DNA from: Myxococcus hansupus
GTDB taxonomy: Bacteria; Myxococcota; Myxococcia; Myxococcales; Myxococcaceae
Direction of reading: 5' to 3'
Length of the DNA: 64,000 nucleotides
Assembly (NCBI RefSeq): GCF_000280925.3
Contig: NZ_CP012109.1
Span: forward strand, 2,128,501 to 2,192,500
The position numbers were made by a program, and so were the translations under genes. Below, piece after piece: positions 25,433-40,300 of this stretch (positions are counted from its first letter, which is position 1; each line of letters starts with the position of its first letter). The notes below the pieces were generated by a model that did not search any database, was not told where the DNA came from, and was given only the letters and a program-made list of their open reading frames with translations.

Positions 25433-27283
25433 GTGGCCGGACCCATCCTCGTCGTCGACGACGACCTGTTCTTCCGTCAGCTCGCCAGCGACCTGCTCTC
25501 GCGTCATGGGCATCGCGTGGTCGTGGTGGAGAACGCAACGCTCGCGCTCGAAGAGGCGGCCCGTACGCCGTTCGACCTGGTCATCACCGACGTGGTGATG
25601 CCGGGGGTGGACGGCTTCGCTCTCACCGCCCGCCTGCGTGAGCGGGACCCGGACCAGGAGGTCATTCTCGTCAGCCAGCGCACCGACCTTCGAGGCTCGG
25701 AGATGGCGCTGCGCTCGGGCGCGGCGGACTGCCTCACCAAGCCGGTGGAGGCCCACGACATGCTGCTCGCGGTGGACCGCGCGTTGGAGCGCGCGTCCCT
25801 TCGCCGGGAGCGCACGCAGCTTCGCGACGAGAACCTCGAGTTCGCCCGCTTCCACAACCTGCACCAGCGCTGCCTGGAGCTGCTGTCTCATCCCGACCTG
25901 GAATGGCTCCAGGAGCGCCTCACCTCCGAGCTGGCGGCCATCTGCGACGCGCAGAGCGCCGCGTTGTGGGTGACGGACGACCGGGGAGATTTGGTGCTGC
26001 GCGCCTACCGGGGCCTGCTCGACCGGCAGTTCCTGGCGGAGAAGATGAGCCCGGAGGGGCCGCTCGCCGGACGCCTGCGTGAGGCGCAGCCCTGGTCGGC
26101 CCGCGACGAGCGCTCGGCGGTGATGTACGTGCCGCTGGTGGCGTCGGGGGAGGTCGTTGGTCTGGCGCAGCTCTCCGACCCGCTGAGCGGCGACTTCCGT
26201 CCCGAGCACGTCCGCGATGCGCGCGTGCTGGCGGACTTCGCCGCGGTGGGCCTGAAGAACGGCCGGAAGATGCTGGCGCTCCAGCGCCTGGGCCTGCGGG
26301 ACCGCGAGACGGCGGCGTACAACCTCAGCTACTTCACCGACTACGCGTCCAAGGAGATCTACAAGGCGCGGCGGTACGGCCGGACCTTCTCGCTGCTGAC
26401 CTTCTCCATCGACAACCTGCCGCTGGTGCGCGTGCGCCAGGGTGCGGCGGACGCGAAGAAGGCGGTGCGCGGCATCATCAAGGCGCTCAGCAAAATCATC
26501 CGCGACTCGGACGTCATCGCGAAGGCGAGCGACCAGGAGTTCTACCTCCTGCTGCCGGAGACGGACTTCTTCGGCGCGCTGATGTTCGTGCGCCGCGCCG
26601 TGGCCGCCGTCCGCGAGGAGCCCGAGGCCATGGAGGTGGAGCAGCGGCTGCCCCTGATGTTGGTGGGCGGCGCCAGCACCTTCCCCAAGGACGGCGAGGA
26701 CTTCGACGAGCTGGTGCACCGTTGCCGCCGCCGCATGGACGAGCGCCGCGCGTCGCTCCAGCGCCGGTTGATGCTGGACGGGCTGCCCTTCTGGGACGAG
26801 GTGGACCTGCTGCTCGGCACGCCCAACAGCCCCCGGCTGCCGGTGGACGAGCGCTCCGAGCCCAGCCGCCGGGGCAAGGTGTCCGACGTCCTCTTCGACG
26901 AACTCCAGGCGGAGATTGCCCGGGAGATGATGCGAGACCCGGGCTCGCGAGGGCTGCTCTACGTGGGCGGGCCGGAGATTCGCACGGACCTGCCCATCGC
27001 CGCGGGGCTGGAGTCCGCGCCGCCTGACTTGTCGTCGCGCATCTACCTGCTGGGCCGCCGGGTGGACCTGGAGTCGCACCCCGCGCTGACCCCGGTGTTC
27101 CTGGAGGGCGACGACCGCATCACGCGGCACGAGTTCATCCTCTGGCTCTCCGAGAACGCGGCGTACGCGCTCATCCAGCGGCGGGGCCACGGCGCGACGT
27201 GGGGCTTCCACACCTCGGACACCGCGGTGGTGGACGGGCTCATCTCCAAGCTGCAGGCCGAATACGACCTGCAGCCCTACTGA
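25433..27283 (+). CDS. Response regulator: REC-GAF-degenerate GGDEF
   Basis: A 616-residue cytosolic signalling protein, start GTG 25433 (VAGPILVVDDDLF). The receiver domain (1-120) has acidic residues D9-D11, phospho-acceptor D53 and K103. A GAF-like domain follows (about 150-290, QSAALWVTDDRGDLVLRAY). Then comes a diguanylate-cyclase-like fold (about 300-450), where the catalytic GGDEF is replaced by SDQEF at 366-370, so cyclase activity is unlikely. A C-terminal region (about 470-616) is unassigned. The next gene, 20 bases downstream, is another receiver protein, so the pair probably works together. Confidence 0.85.
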   Translation: MAGPILVVDDDLFFRQLASDLLSRHGHRVVVVENATLALEEAARTPFDLVITDVVMPGVDGFALTARLRERDPDQEVILVSQRTDLRGSEMALRSGAADCLTKPVEAHDMLLAVDRALERASLRRERTQLRDENLEFARFHNLHQRCLELLSHPDLEWLQERLTSELAAICDAQSAALWVTDDRGDLVLRAYRGLLDRQFLAEKMSPEGPLAGRLREAQPWSARDERSAVMYVPLVASGEVVGLAQLSDPLSGDFRPEHVRDARVLADFAAVGLKNGRKMLALQRLGLRDRETAAYNLSYFTDYASKEIYKARRYGRTFSLLTFSIDNLPLVRVRQGAADAKKAVRGIIKALSKIIRDSDVIAKASDQEFYLLLPETDFFGALMFVRRAVAAVREEPEAMEVEQRLPLMLVGGASTFPKDGEDFDELVHRCRRRMDERRASLQRRLMLDGLPFWDEVDLLLGTPNSPRLPVDERSEPSRRGKVSDVLFDELQAEIAREMMRDPGSRGLLYVGGPEIRTDLPIAAGLESAPPDLSSRIYLLGRRVDLESHPALTPVFLEGDDRITRHEFILWLSENAAYALIQRRGHGATWGFHTSDTAVVDGLISKLQAEYDLQPY

Positions 27284-27302
27284 TACGAAGCGGAGCGCCA
27301 CC

Positions 27303-28798
27303 GTGGCCCCGGTCCGGAAGATTCTCATCGCAGACCCCGACCTCGAGTCCGTGCGCTCGCTGTCTCGCGCGTTGCGCACCAAGGGGTATCAGGTGCACTA
27401 CGCGCCGGATGGCTCGCGGGCGCTGGAGGTGGCGGTGCTGCGCCACCCGGACCTCACGCTGTTCGACGAGGCCTGCCGGCTGCTCGACGCGCGCACCTTC
27501 ATCCAGATTCTGCGCACCAACCCGCGCACCGAGGACATCCCGGTGGTGCTCACCACCGCGAGCTTCGAGTCGGACCGGTTGCGCGGCCTGCGTGACGGCT
27601 ACCTGCGCAAGCCCTTCAACCTGGACGAAGTACTCAGCCGCATCGAGCACATCTTCCGCCGCAGCGAGGCGGCCAAGGACCTCAAGAGCGAGCAGCAGGA
27701 AATCGAAGGCTCGCTCAGCCAGCTCAGCATCCCGGACCTGATGCAGTTGCTCGGGATGAACCGGCGCAGCGGCCGGCTGTCGCTGGAGCGTGGCAACGAC
27801 CGGGGCGAAATCGCCGTCGCCGAAGGCCGCCCGTGAATGCGAAGCTGGGGCGCGTGGAAGGGGAGAAGGCCCTGTTCCGCCTGCTGGCGTGGGGGATGGG
27901 ACGTTCACCTTCTCGCCGGGCGGAAACGTGGCGAAGCCGCGCATCAACCGCGGCATGGATGACGCGCTGCTGGAAGGCATGCGCCAGTCGGACGAGGTGA
28001 CCCGGCTGATGCCGGGCCTGCCCCGCGCCACACGCGGCTGATGCTGGCGCCGGACGCGGACCTGCAGGGCGACCAGCACCCGGTGACGCAGCAGGTGGTG
28101 GATCTGCTCCGCCAGCCGCGCGCCCTGGGTGAGGTGCTGGACCTGGCGCCGGCCACCGACCTGGAAGTGCTCAACGTCCTCACCACGCTGATGCAGCGGG
28201 GCGTGGCGAAGGCCGCGGATGGGGACGGCGTGGAGGCGGCGACCGGCGAGTTGCTGGGCGCGGCGGAGGTCCACGCCCTGCGCGGCCGGCTTCTGCGCAC
28301 GCGGGCGCCCGCGAAGGTGGCCACCGCGAAGATCTTCGTGTGCGGCAGTGGCGCGAGCGCGGCGCGGCGGGTGCTCTCGCGCATGCCCGGCATGGAGGCG
28401 CTGTCCGCCGAGCCCACCGCGGTGAAGAGCGGTTTCGGCACCTTGGGGCGCCTGGTGCTCAGCGAGGTGCTGCGCCTGGACTTCTGCGTGCTCCCTCCCG
28501 CCGAGGCGGCGCGCCCCCTGTGGCGTCCCTTCACGGCGGGGGCGCTTGGCGCGCTGCTGATGGACGTGGCCGAGCCCTCGGTGCGGCTCGCGCACTACCT
28601 CGCCTGGGAGTCCCGGATGCCCATCGTGGTGGTGGGCGCGGAGGTCCCCGCGGCGTTGCAGGGTGCCCCGCGGGGGCCCTGGGCGCGGGGGATGACCTGG
28701 CGGACGCGCTGCGCTCGCTGCTGGTCCAGGCGCTCAACCCGGCGCCCACGCTGCCCGGCGTGCCCCAGGTGCAGCGGGCCGCCGCGTCCATCGTGTAG
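27303..28798 (+). pseudogene. REC-DUF4388 regulator with C-terminal GTPase-like part, four frameshifts
   Basis: The start is GTG 27303 (MAPVRKILIADPDLESV). A receiver domain (1-125, phospho-acceptor D55) is followed by a DUF4388 domain (GSLSQLSIPDLMQLLGMN, then RRSGRLSLE). The reading then breaks four times: C3 at 27830-27832, G5 at 27891-27895, C4 at 28021-28024 and C4 at 28666-28669. Adding one base at each site gives one continuous protein of about 500 residues. Its C-terminal half (KIFVCGSGASAARRVLSRM, then TLGRLVLSE, then MPIVVVGAE) resembles a small GTPase-like domain. The uniform direction of the errors suggests an assembly artefact. Confidence 0.75.
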
Positions 28799-28808
28799 CC
28801 GGGGCGCT

Positions 28809-29339
28809 TCACATCCGCGCGAGAATCGCCGCCTTCTTCTGGGCGTACTCGTCCTGCGTGATGAGCTCGCTGTCCAGCATCGTCTGGAGGTCCTTCAACG
28901 CCTTGACCGGGTCCGAGGGCGCCACGCCCCCGGCCTCGGAGTACCCCTGGGATACCGCGAACAGGGCTTGGATGCTCTGGGGGCGCTGCTGCCCGATGGC
29001 CCCCATGACGACGAATTGCAGAGGGTCGTTCGGATCGACCTTCACGTTGAGACGCACGCCGGGCTCCAGGATGAAGGCGTTCCAATCATGCGCCCGGCTG
29101 CGGTGCTGCCGCCTGTAGAGGGGGCGACCCGGCACCTTGAACTCCAGCAGGAAGTCGTAGACGTATCGCCTGTTGACTCGCATCGACGTGCGCTCCATCC
29201 GGAGGATGGTGGCCTCGCCAGCGGTGCCGTGCTCGCGGAGGCGCTGCTTCTTCGCATGTGACCGGTACATGAACCAGGCCACGATGCCGATGACGCCCAG
29301 CCACAGGAGCATCAACAGCGTACCGAATCGATTCTCCAC
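28809..29339 (-). CDS. Membrane-anchored SHOCT-domain protein
   Basis: A 176-residue protein with an N-terminal TM helix (about residues 6-25), a DUF3592-like beta domain (about 35-115, GTAGEATILRMERTSM and YDFLLEFKVPGRPLY) and a C-terminal SHOCT helix pair (about 142-176, DPVKALKDLQTMLDSELITQ). SHOCT is a short oligomerisation domain. A paralogue is encoded 21 bases upstream on the same strand (29361-29887). The function is unknown. Confidence 0.8.
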   Translation of the reverse strand: MENRFGTLLMLLWLGVIGIVAWFMYRSHAKKQRLREHGTAGEATILRMERTSMRVNRRYVYDFLLEFKVPGRPLYRRQHRSRAHDWNAFILEPGVRLNVKVDPNDPLQFVVMGAIGQQRPQSIQALFAVSQGYSEAGGVAPSDPVKALKDLQTMLDSELITQDEYAQKKAAILARM

Positions 29340-29360
29340 CCATCACCTCCATGCACGCGT

Positions 29361-29887
29361 TCAGATGCGCGCGAGAATCTGAGCCTTCTTCGCCTCGAAC
29401 TCTTCCGAGGTGATGAGGCCCTTGTCCAACAGCGTCTGCAGGTCCTGCATGGCCTTCACCGGATCCGCCGCGGGAGGCAGGCTCTGAATCACCACGGCGT
29501 TGGGAGTCACCGTCACGGCCGCGCCCACGATGGCGACCTTGCTCGCGTCGTTCCGGTCCACCTTGACCTTCAGAAGCGCGCCCCTGCCCAGCCACGCGGA
29601 GTTCTGATGGCGGCCCAGATGCTCCTTCGCTCGTGCCCGATACGCCGCGCGTCCTCGCGGACGGACCTCCAGGTGCACGTCGAAGACGGGGCGGCGGTCG
29701 ATGCGCAAGGCCGTGTCGCGCAACTCGAGCACCGTGGCCTCGGCGTCCTCACCGTGCTGGAGCACCCGCTTCGCCACCGCCAGGTCGCGGAACACGCCCC
29801 GACGTACCAGACGATCCCAGCCAGGACGCCGCCGACAAGGAGGTAGACGAAGAACTCCGTGGGCGTTGATGGAAGCAGATACGTCAT
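29361..29887 (-). CDS. SHOCT-domain membrane protein (paralogue), frameshifted after the TM helix
   Basis: The likely start is ATG 29887, behind AGGGTG: MTYLLPSTPTEFFVYLLVGG, a TM helix, then WYVG. The remainder, FRDLAVAKRVLQHGEDAEAT onward, lies one frame over. The break is at the C4 run 29797-29800 (GGGG on the coding strand); one extra G joins the two. The beta domain and SHOCT tail (DPVKAMQDLQTLLDKGLITS) match the neighbour at 28809. If the sequence is right as given, the protein would lose its TM anchor; an error in the run is more plausible. Confidence 0.7.
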
Positions 29888-29936
29888 GTCGCGCACACCC
29901 TACCACCATGGCGCGACATGTCGGGAGCGCGGGGTG

Positions 29937-30710
29937 TTACTCCAGCAGCCAGCGCATGGCCTCGGGGAGCCGTCGCTGCCAGTCGCGTTCGTGGTGTTCG
30001 CCGCCGGGTTCGAGCACCAGCCGCAGCTCGTGGTCCGCGTAGCCCAGGGACTGGAGGTGCCGGTGGAAGTCCCGCGTCGCCTCGCCGTAGCGCATGACGT
30101 AGCCCACCGGGTCCACCGTCTCCGTGGTGCCCGCGTCCAGGTAGATGCGCGACCACTGCCGCGTGTGCTCGGACCACTCGGAGAACATCCGGTTCCAGCC
30201 CCACATGACGGACGGGGACAACGCGCCGATGCGGCCGAACTGCTCCGGATGCGTCCGGCCCAGGTGCAGCGAGATGAGGCCGCCCATGGACGCGCCCATC
30301 GTCGCCGTCCACTCGGGTCCGTGGCGGACGCGGTAGGTGCGCTCGATGTACGGCATCAGCGTGTCCACCAGGAAGCGCACGTAGGGCGCGGCGCCGGCCG
30401 CCACGTTGCTGCGCGGCTCGTCCCAGGGGGAGTACTCGGAGAGCCGCTCGTGCGTGGAGTCCACCGCGACGATGAGCCACGGCTCCGCCTGGCGCTCCGC
30501 CACCAGCCGCTCCAGCGTGAGGTTGGCGCACCAGGTGTCGAAGAGGGCGGACTCCGGATGGGCGAACACGTTCTGCCCGTCATGCATGTAGAGGACGGGA
30601 AAGGACCTGCCAGGTGAGGTGTCATACGCAGCGGGCGTGTAGATGCGCACCGTGCGCGGGCGCCCCTCATGCGGGGACGCGAAGTCTCGGAGGATGTGGA
30701 CGTAGCCCAT
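29937..30710 (-). CDS. Alpha/beta-hydrolase esterase (esterase D / Fes-like)
   Basis: A 257-residue cytosolic hydrolase. It begins MGYVHILRDFASP, followed by RTVRIYTPAAYD and FPVLYMHDGQNVF, the oxyanion-side signature of the putative esterase family that includes enterochelin esterases. The nucleophile Ser is in GASMGG, the acidic residue probably in IYLDAGTTE, and the His in GGEHHERDW. The substrate is unknown. It is divergent from the FHA-EBP gene by 163 bases; no functional link is evident. Confidence 0.87.
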   Translation of the reverse strand: MGYVHILRDFASPHEGRPRTVRIYTPAAYDTSPGRSFPVLYMHDGQNVFAHPESALFDTWCANLTLERLVAERQAEPWLIVAVDSTHERLSEYSPWDEPRSNVAAGAAPYVRFLVDTLMPYIERTYRVRHGPEWTATMGASMGGLISLHLGRTHPEQFGRIGALSPSVMWGWNRMFSEWSEHTRQWSRIYLDAGTTETVDPVGYVMRYGEATRDFHRHLQSLGYADHELRLVLEPGGEHHERDWQRRLPEAMRWLLE

Positions 30711-30873
30711 GGGGTCCGAAGGTTGTCAGCGGCGGGGAGGATAGGCCGTGCCTCCCACGCCATCCAGCCCCCAACCCACGGGATTCTCACGACGTTTCCT
30801 CGAAGGATGAACCAGCGCTCGGGCTCCCGGAGGTGTAGGCTCAACGGGTATCCCAGGACTCACGCGAATACCC

Positions 30874-32484
<1,611 letters not shown>

Positions 32485-32491
32485 CCTCGCC

Positions 32492-32533
32492 TGACGCGTC
32501 AGCGTGGACCTGATGGGTTGGGTTGACGCGTCC
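32492..32533 (+). promoter_or_regulatory. Paired upstream activator sites of the first small gene
   Basis: A perfect 10-bp palindrome TGACGCGTCA (32492-32501) and a half-matching TGACGCGTCC (32524-32533) have centres 32 bp apart, three helical turns. The nearer one is about 70 bases before the -24 element. The same arrangement recurs at 33031-33072 and 43477-43518. Likely binding site of the FHA-EBP encoded just upstream (inference). Confidence 0.7.
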
Positions 32534-32595
32534 AGGGCGGCTCCGGCCAACGGGCCGGGGAGGGGCTTGCGAGCAGGGCGCCGCGCCTGACCTGT

Positions 32596-32612
32596 CTGGT
32601 ACGGTGTCTGCA
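32596..32612 (+). promoter_or_regulatory. Sigma-54 (-24/-12) promoter
   Basis: CTGGTACGGTGTCTGCA matches 15 of 17 positions of YTGGCACGRNNNTTGCW, with GG and GC at the required 10-base separation. It predicts transcription from about 32623, 53 bases before the ATG at 32676. Confidence 0.85.
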
Positions 32613-32675
32613 ATTCACGGCGCGCAGCAATCCCTTACATGGCCCCAGCGGGGCCTCGCCCAGGAGCCATTGCCC

Positions 32676-33023
32676 ATGGCCATTGTCACCGTCGTCATCA
32701 GCAAGAACAGGGACCTTGTCTACCTTCCCAGCAACAAGGTCCGGCATGGGGACACCGTCAGCTTCGCGCTCAATGTCGTCAGCGGGGCCTCGGATGCGAC
32801 GGTGAATCCGCCCACCTGCCTCGAGGGAACGGAGCAGATCACACTGAACGTTCACTCCCTGCACACCCTCAATCGAGAGGAGCCCGTGGCGGCTGGGGCC
32901 GCGGTCGGCTCGTATCCGTTCACGGTGCTGGTTCCTTCCGTGGAGGTGGCGCGGAGTCACGGACTCGAGCTGGAGACGAAGAACGGCAACCTCGAGGTGA
33001 CGACGGATCCGCCGGAGCTCTGA
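32676..33023 (+). CDS. Small beta-rich protein of unknown function (copy 1)
   Basis: A 115-residue protein without signal peptide or TM segment, start ATG 32676 behind CAGGAG. It opens MAIVTVVISKNRDLVYLP and continues NKVRHGDTVSFALN, VNPPTCLEG, GSYPFTVLVP and a closing LETKNGNLEVTTDPP. The alternating hydrophobic pattern suggests a beta sandwich. HGDTVSF and GSYPFTV recall cupredoxin-like folds, but copper ligands are not evident. It is paralogous to the next gene. A sigma-54 promoter and paired activator sites precede it. No known family is recognised. Confidence 0.8.
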   Translation: MAIVTVVISKNRDLVYLPSNKVRHGDTVSFALNVVSGASDATVNPPTCLEGTEQITLNVHSLHTLNREEPVAAGAAVGSYPFTVLVPSVEVARSHGLELETKNGNLEVTTDPPEL

Positions 33024-33030
33024 GTCCACC

Positions 33031-33072
33031 TGACGTGTCAGACCGAACCTGCTGGGTTCGGTTGACGCGTCC
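33031..33072 (+). promoter_or_regulatory. Paired upstream activator sites of the second small gene
   Basis: TGACGTGTCA (33031-33040) and TGACGCGTCC (33063-33072), centres 32 bp apart, lie about 67 bases before the -24 element. The sequence between the pair is also partly conserved with the first copy (ACCTG-TGGGTT), whereas the stretch between the sites and the promoter has diverged. This points to selection on the sites. Confidence 0.7.
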
Positions 33073-33131
33073 ATCCGGCTCTGGAACCCGACCTCGAGGC
33101 GCGTGTTCGAGGGATGACGCGACATACCTGT

Positions 33132-33148
33132 CTGGTACGGTGCCTGCA
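33132..33148 (+). promoter_or_regulatory. Sigma-54 (-24/-12) promoter
   Basis: CTGGTACGGTGCCTGCA matches 15 of 17 consensus positions with correct GG-GC spacing, 59 bases before the ATG at 33207. It is almost identical to the promoter at 32596. Confidence 0.85.
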
Positions 33149-33206
33149 CATCCCAGCCCGCAGTACCTCACCACGCGCCCCGTTGGGGGCACAGGAGCCA
33201 CGGCCC

Positions 33207-33557
33207 ATGGCCATCGTCACCGTCGTCATCAACAAGTCCGGAAACCTGAGCTACATCCCCGACAACAAGGTCCGTCATGGAGACACCGTTCGCTTCGCCA
33301 TCAACATGGCGGGCGGCGCTTCGGACGTGACGGTGAATCCCCCCGCGTGTCTGGACAACACGGCGTCGTTCAGCCTGAGCAACACCTCGCTGTCCGCCTC
33401 CCAGCGCGAGGACCCCGTGTCCGACGGGGCCGCGGTGGGCTCGTACCCGTTCACGGTGGTGCTCCCCGACTTGCCCGAGGCGCACAAGCACGGGACGGAG
33501 CTGGAGACGAAGAACGGCAACCTCGACGTGACGACGGACCCGCCCAAGGCGGTGTGA
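33207..33557 (+). CDS. Small beta-rich protein of unknown function (copy 2)
   Basis: A 116-residue paralogue of the preceding gene, start ATG 33207 behind CAGGAG. Shared blocks are MAIVTVVI, NKVRHGDTV, VNPP-CL, GAAVGSYPFTV and LETKNGNL-VTTDPP; the centre (DNTASFSLSNTSLSASQRED) diverges. Each copy has its own sigma-54 promoter and activator-site pair, so the two can be induced together at high level. This is typical of developmental or structural proteins, but a role is not shown. The gene stops one base before the end of the convergent kinase gene. Confidence 0.8.
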   Translation: MAIVTVVINKSGNLSYIPDNKVRHGDTVRFAINMAGGASDVTVNPPACLDNTASFSLSNTSLSASQREDPVSDGAAVGSYPFTVVLPDLPEAHKHGTELETKNGNLDVTTDPPKAV

Positions 33558-33558
33558 T

Positions 33559-37233
<3,675 letters not shown>

Positions 37234-37261
37234 GGCCCCAGCATACGGGCTGGCGCGTGGC

Positions 37262-37335
37262 GGGGGGAAAAACCGCCGGGAGGCCCACGAGGCCGGCGGA
37301 GGGCCCCAACGGGGGAGGTGTGGGCCTCCCGGCGG
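37262..37335 (-). terminator. Strong intrinsic terminator of the OmpA/DUF4215 operon
   Basis: A perfect 16-bp stem pairs 37320-37335 with 37273-37288 (outer arm CCGCCGGGAGGCCCAC). On the minus strand it is followed by TTTTT and a C-run (complement of 37262-37272). It lies just downstream of the MYXO-CTERM gene and upstream of the kinase start. Confidence 0.88.
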
Positions 37336-37355
37336 AAAGTCGTAGCGGAGGGCCC

Positions 37356-40300
37356 TTAGTCGCGCTTGCGCCGACGCAGGGCGAGCAGGCTCAGCAACGG
37401 CAGCCAGGACAGGCCAGGCGCCGCGCTGCAGCCGCCACCCGCGAAGGCTCGCGTGAGCTCCACCCGCCACGTGTAGACCGCGGGCGTGGAGTCCACGTTG
37501 CCCGCCCGGTCCGTGGCCCGGACGCGCAGGGTGTGCTGACCCTCGCCGACGTCATAGCTGTCACGGCAGGGCTGGAAGGGGCCCCCGTCGAGACTGCACT
37601 CGTAGGTGACGCCGTCCTCGGTGGAGCCGTACTCGAACGCGGCCGTCCGGCTCTCGCTGCGCGCGGGCGGCGTGCGGGGGATGAACGTGTCCGGCTCCCG
37701 CGTGTCGATGATGAGCTCGCTGGGCGCGGAGGGCGCGCTGGCGGGCCCCGAGCCCGCGGTGGCGGTCGCCGTCAGCGTGTGCGGTCCGTCGGGGAGCGGC
37801 TGGGACGGCGTGCAGGTCCACTGGCCCACGTCGTTCGTGGTGGTGGTGCACACCGCCGTGTCGCCCGAGTACACCGTCACCACCGTGCCCGGCGCCGACG
37901 TGCCGCTGATGGGCGGCGTCGGGTTGTTCGTCACCGTGCCGTTGGGAGGACCGGTGATGACCGGCGGCGCCGTCACCGTCCCACCCAGGTCGACCGTGAA
38001 GGTGACGGGCGCGGAGGTGGGGCTGGGGCTGCCGCCCGGCGGCGTGCCGGTGGCCGTCACCGTGTGCGGGCCCTCGGCCAGGGGCGTGGTGGGCGTGCAG
38101 CTCCACTGGCCCGACGCATTGGCCGTGGCGGTGCAGAGGACCGTGCCGCCCTCGTACACCGTCACCAGGTCGCCCGGCGTGGCCGTGCCGCTCAGCACCG
38201 GCGTCTGGGTGTCCACGACGGCGCCCTGCGCGGGGCCGGTGATGACCGGCGCGGCGGGGGCCCCGGTGTCGACGATGAAGTCCACCGACGTGCTGGTCTG
38301 CGGCGCGCCCGGGAGGTCGGCCGTGACGACCGCCGTGTGCTGGCCTTCGTCGAGGTCACCCGGCAGCGGGCAGGACCAGTTCCCCGAGGCATCGGCGACG
38401 ACCGTGCAGATGGGCGCGGGGGCACCATCCACGTACACGTTGACCGTGGCGCCCGGCGTGGCCGTGCCCTCGATGTCCGTGCCCGCGGTGCCACCCGGCG
38501 TGGGCGTGGTGATGACGGGGGCGCGCTGGCAGATGGACAGCGCGTCCACGCGGTACGTCACCGCGCTGTTGTGGGAGCTGAGCGCGCAGTCAGCGGCCAC
38601 CAGCGCGATGCGCACATCGCCCGTGGCCGCCGTGAAGTCACGCGACATCGGGAAACCGAGCGCGATGGCCTCGGCCCGCGTGGCGGAGCCGGTGGGCGTG
38701 CGGCCCAGTGAGAACGCCTGCACCTGCGTGCCCGGGTTGGCGTTGACGCCGAAGATGCCCGGGTACCACCAGTTGGAGCCTCCCACGTAGTTCGCGGCGC
38801 CCGACACATAGCGGATGCGGTAGCGGCCCGGGACGCCCAGCGCGGACTGCACGTTGCTGGCGGGCAGTTCGGGGCTGTCGATTTCAGTCACCTGCGTGCA
38901 GTGCGTCTGACGCTGGAAGCTGAGGAACACCCGCGTATCCGCCGTCTGGCACGCGAAGCCGCCCTCCACCTGGCAGGTGGCGGAGCAGCCGTCACCGTTG
39001 ATGGTGTTGCCGTCGTCGCAGGCCTCGCTGTCCGCCTTGATGCCGTCACCACACGTCACGGCGCAGACGGACGGGGTGCCCGTGCAGCCGTAGCCGTTCT
39101 CGATGGCGCAGCCGGGCGAGCAGCCGTCACCCGCCAGGGTGTTGCCGTCGTCGCAGTGCTCGCCCTCTTCCAGCGTGCCGTTGCCGCAGGCGCCGGGGGT
39201 GACACAGGTGTTGGTGTCGGGGCTGCAGACGCCGCTCTCGCAGACGCCGGACGCGTTGCACGTCTGGCCGTCCTCCAGGAGGCAGCGCGAGGAGCAGCCG
39301 TCGCCGTTCTCCAGGTTGCCGTCGTCACACGCCTCGCCGCCGACGCGGACGCCGTCGCCGCAGGTGGTGGCGCAGGTGCTGGGGGCGCCGCTGCACGTGT
39401 AGCCATTCTCCACGCGGCAGGACGCCGAGCAGCCGTCACCGTTGGTGGTGTTGCCGTCGTCGCAGGCCTCGCCGCTGTCCACCGTGCCGTTGCCGCAGGT
39501 GTTGAAGCACACGTTGCCCGCGCCGGGGCAGCTCCAGCCCGGCTCCACGGTGCAGGTGTTGGAGCAGCCGTCGCCGTTGGTGGTGTTGCCGTCGTCGCAC
39601 GCCTCGGTGCCCGCGCGGGTGCCGTCACCGCAGGTGGTGGCGCAGGTGCTGGGGGCGCCGCTGCACGTGTAGCCATTCTCCACGCGGCAGCCGGAGGAGC
39701 AGCCGTCACCGCTGGTGGCGTTGCCGTCGTCGCACGTCTCGTTCGGGTCCAGCACGCCGTTGCCGCAGCTCGCGACGCAGACGGACGGGCCGGCGGGAGG
39801 CGTGCTGCACGCGTAACCTTCTTCCACGCGGCACTCGGTGCTGCAGCCGTCCGAGGGGTCCAGGTTGCCGTCATCGCACTGCTCGCCCGGGTCCACGGTG
39901 CCGTTGCCGCACGTGGCCACGCAGGCCTGGCCCGGGGTGGGGCAGGCATAGCCCAGCTCCAGGGTGCAGGCGTTGGAGCAGCCATCGCCCAGGGTGGTGT
40001 TTCCGTCGTCGCACAGCTCACCCGGGTCCAGGCGGCCGTTGCCGCACAGCGGGGCGCACTGGGACGGGGCGCCCTGGCACTCGTAGCCGCGCTCGATGCG
40101 GCACGCCGCGGAGCAGCCATCGGAGTCGTAGGCGTTGCCGTCGTCGCACTGCTCGCCGGGGTCGATGGTGCCGTTGCCGCACGTCGTGACACAGGCCTGG
40201 CCCGGGGTGGGGCAAGCGTAGCCGGCTTCCACGCGGCAGCTCGCGTTGCAGCCGTCGCCCGCGGTGGTGTTGCCGTCGTCGCACTGCTCGCCGGGGTTCA

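Noticed and set aside
24544..25641. Full 365-codon frame as the real dapF product
   Set aside because: After WLRVTLPG the frame becomes Ser/Arg/Pro-rich and non-homologous, while the true DapF ending continues in the next frame.
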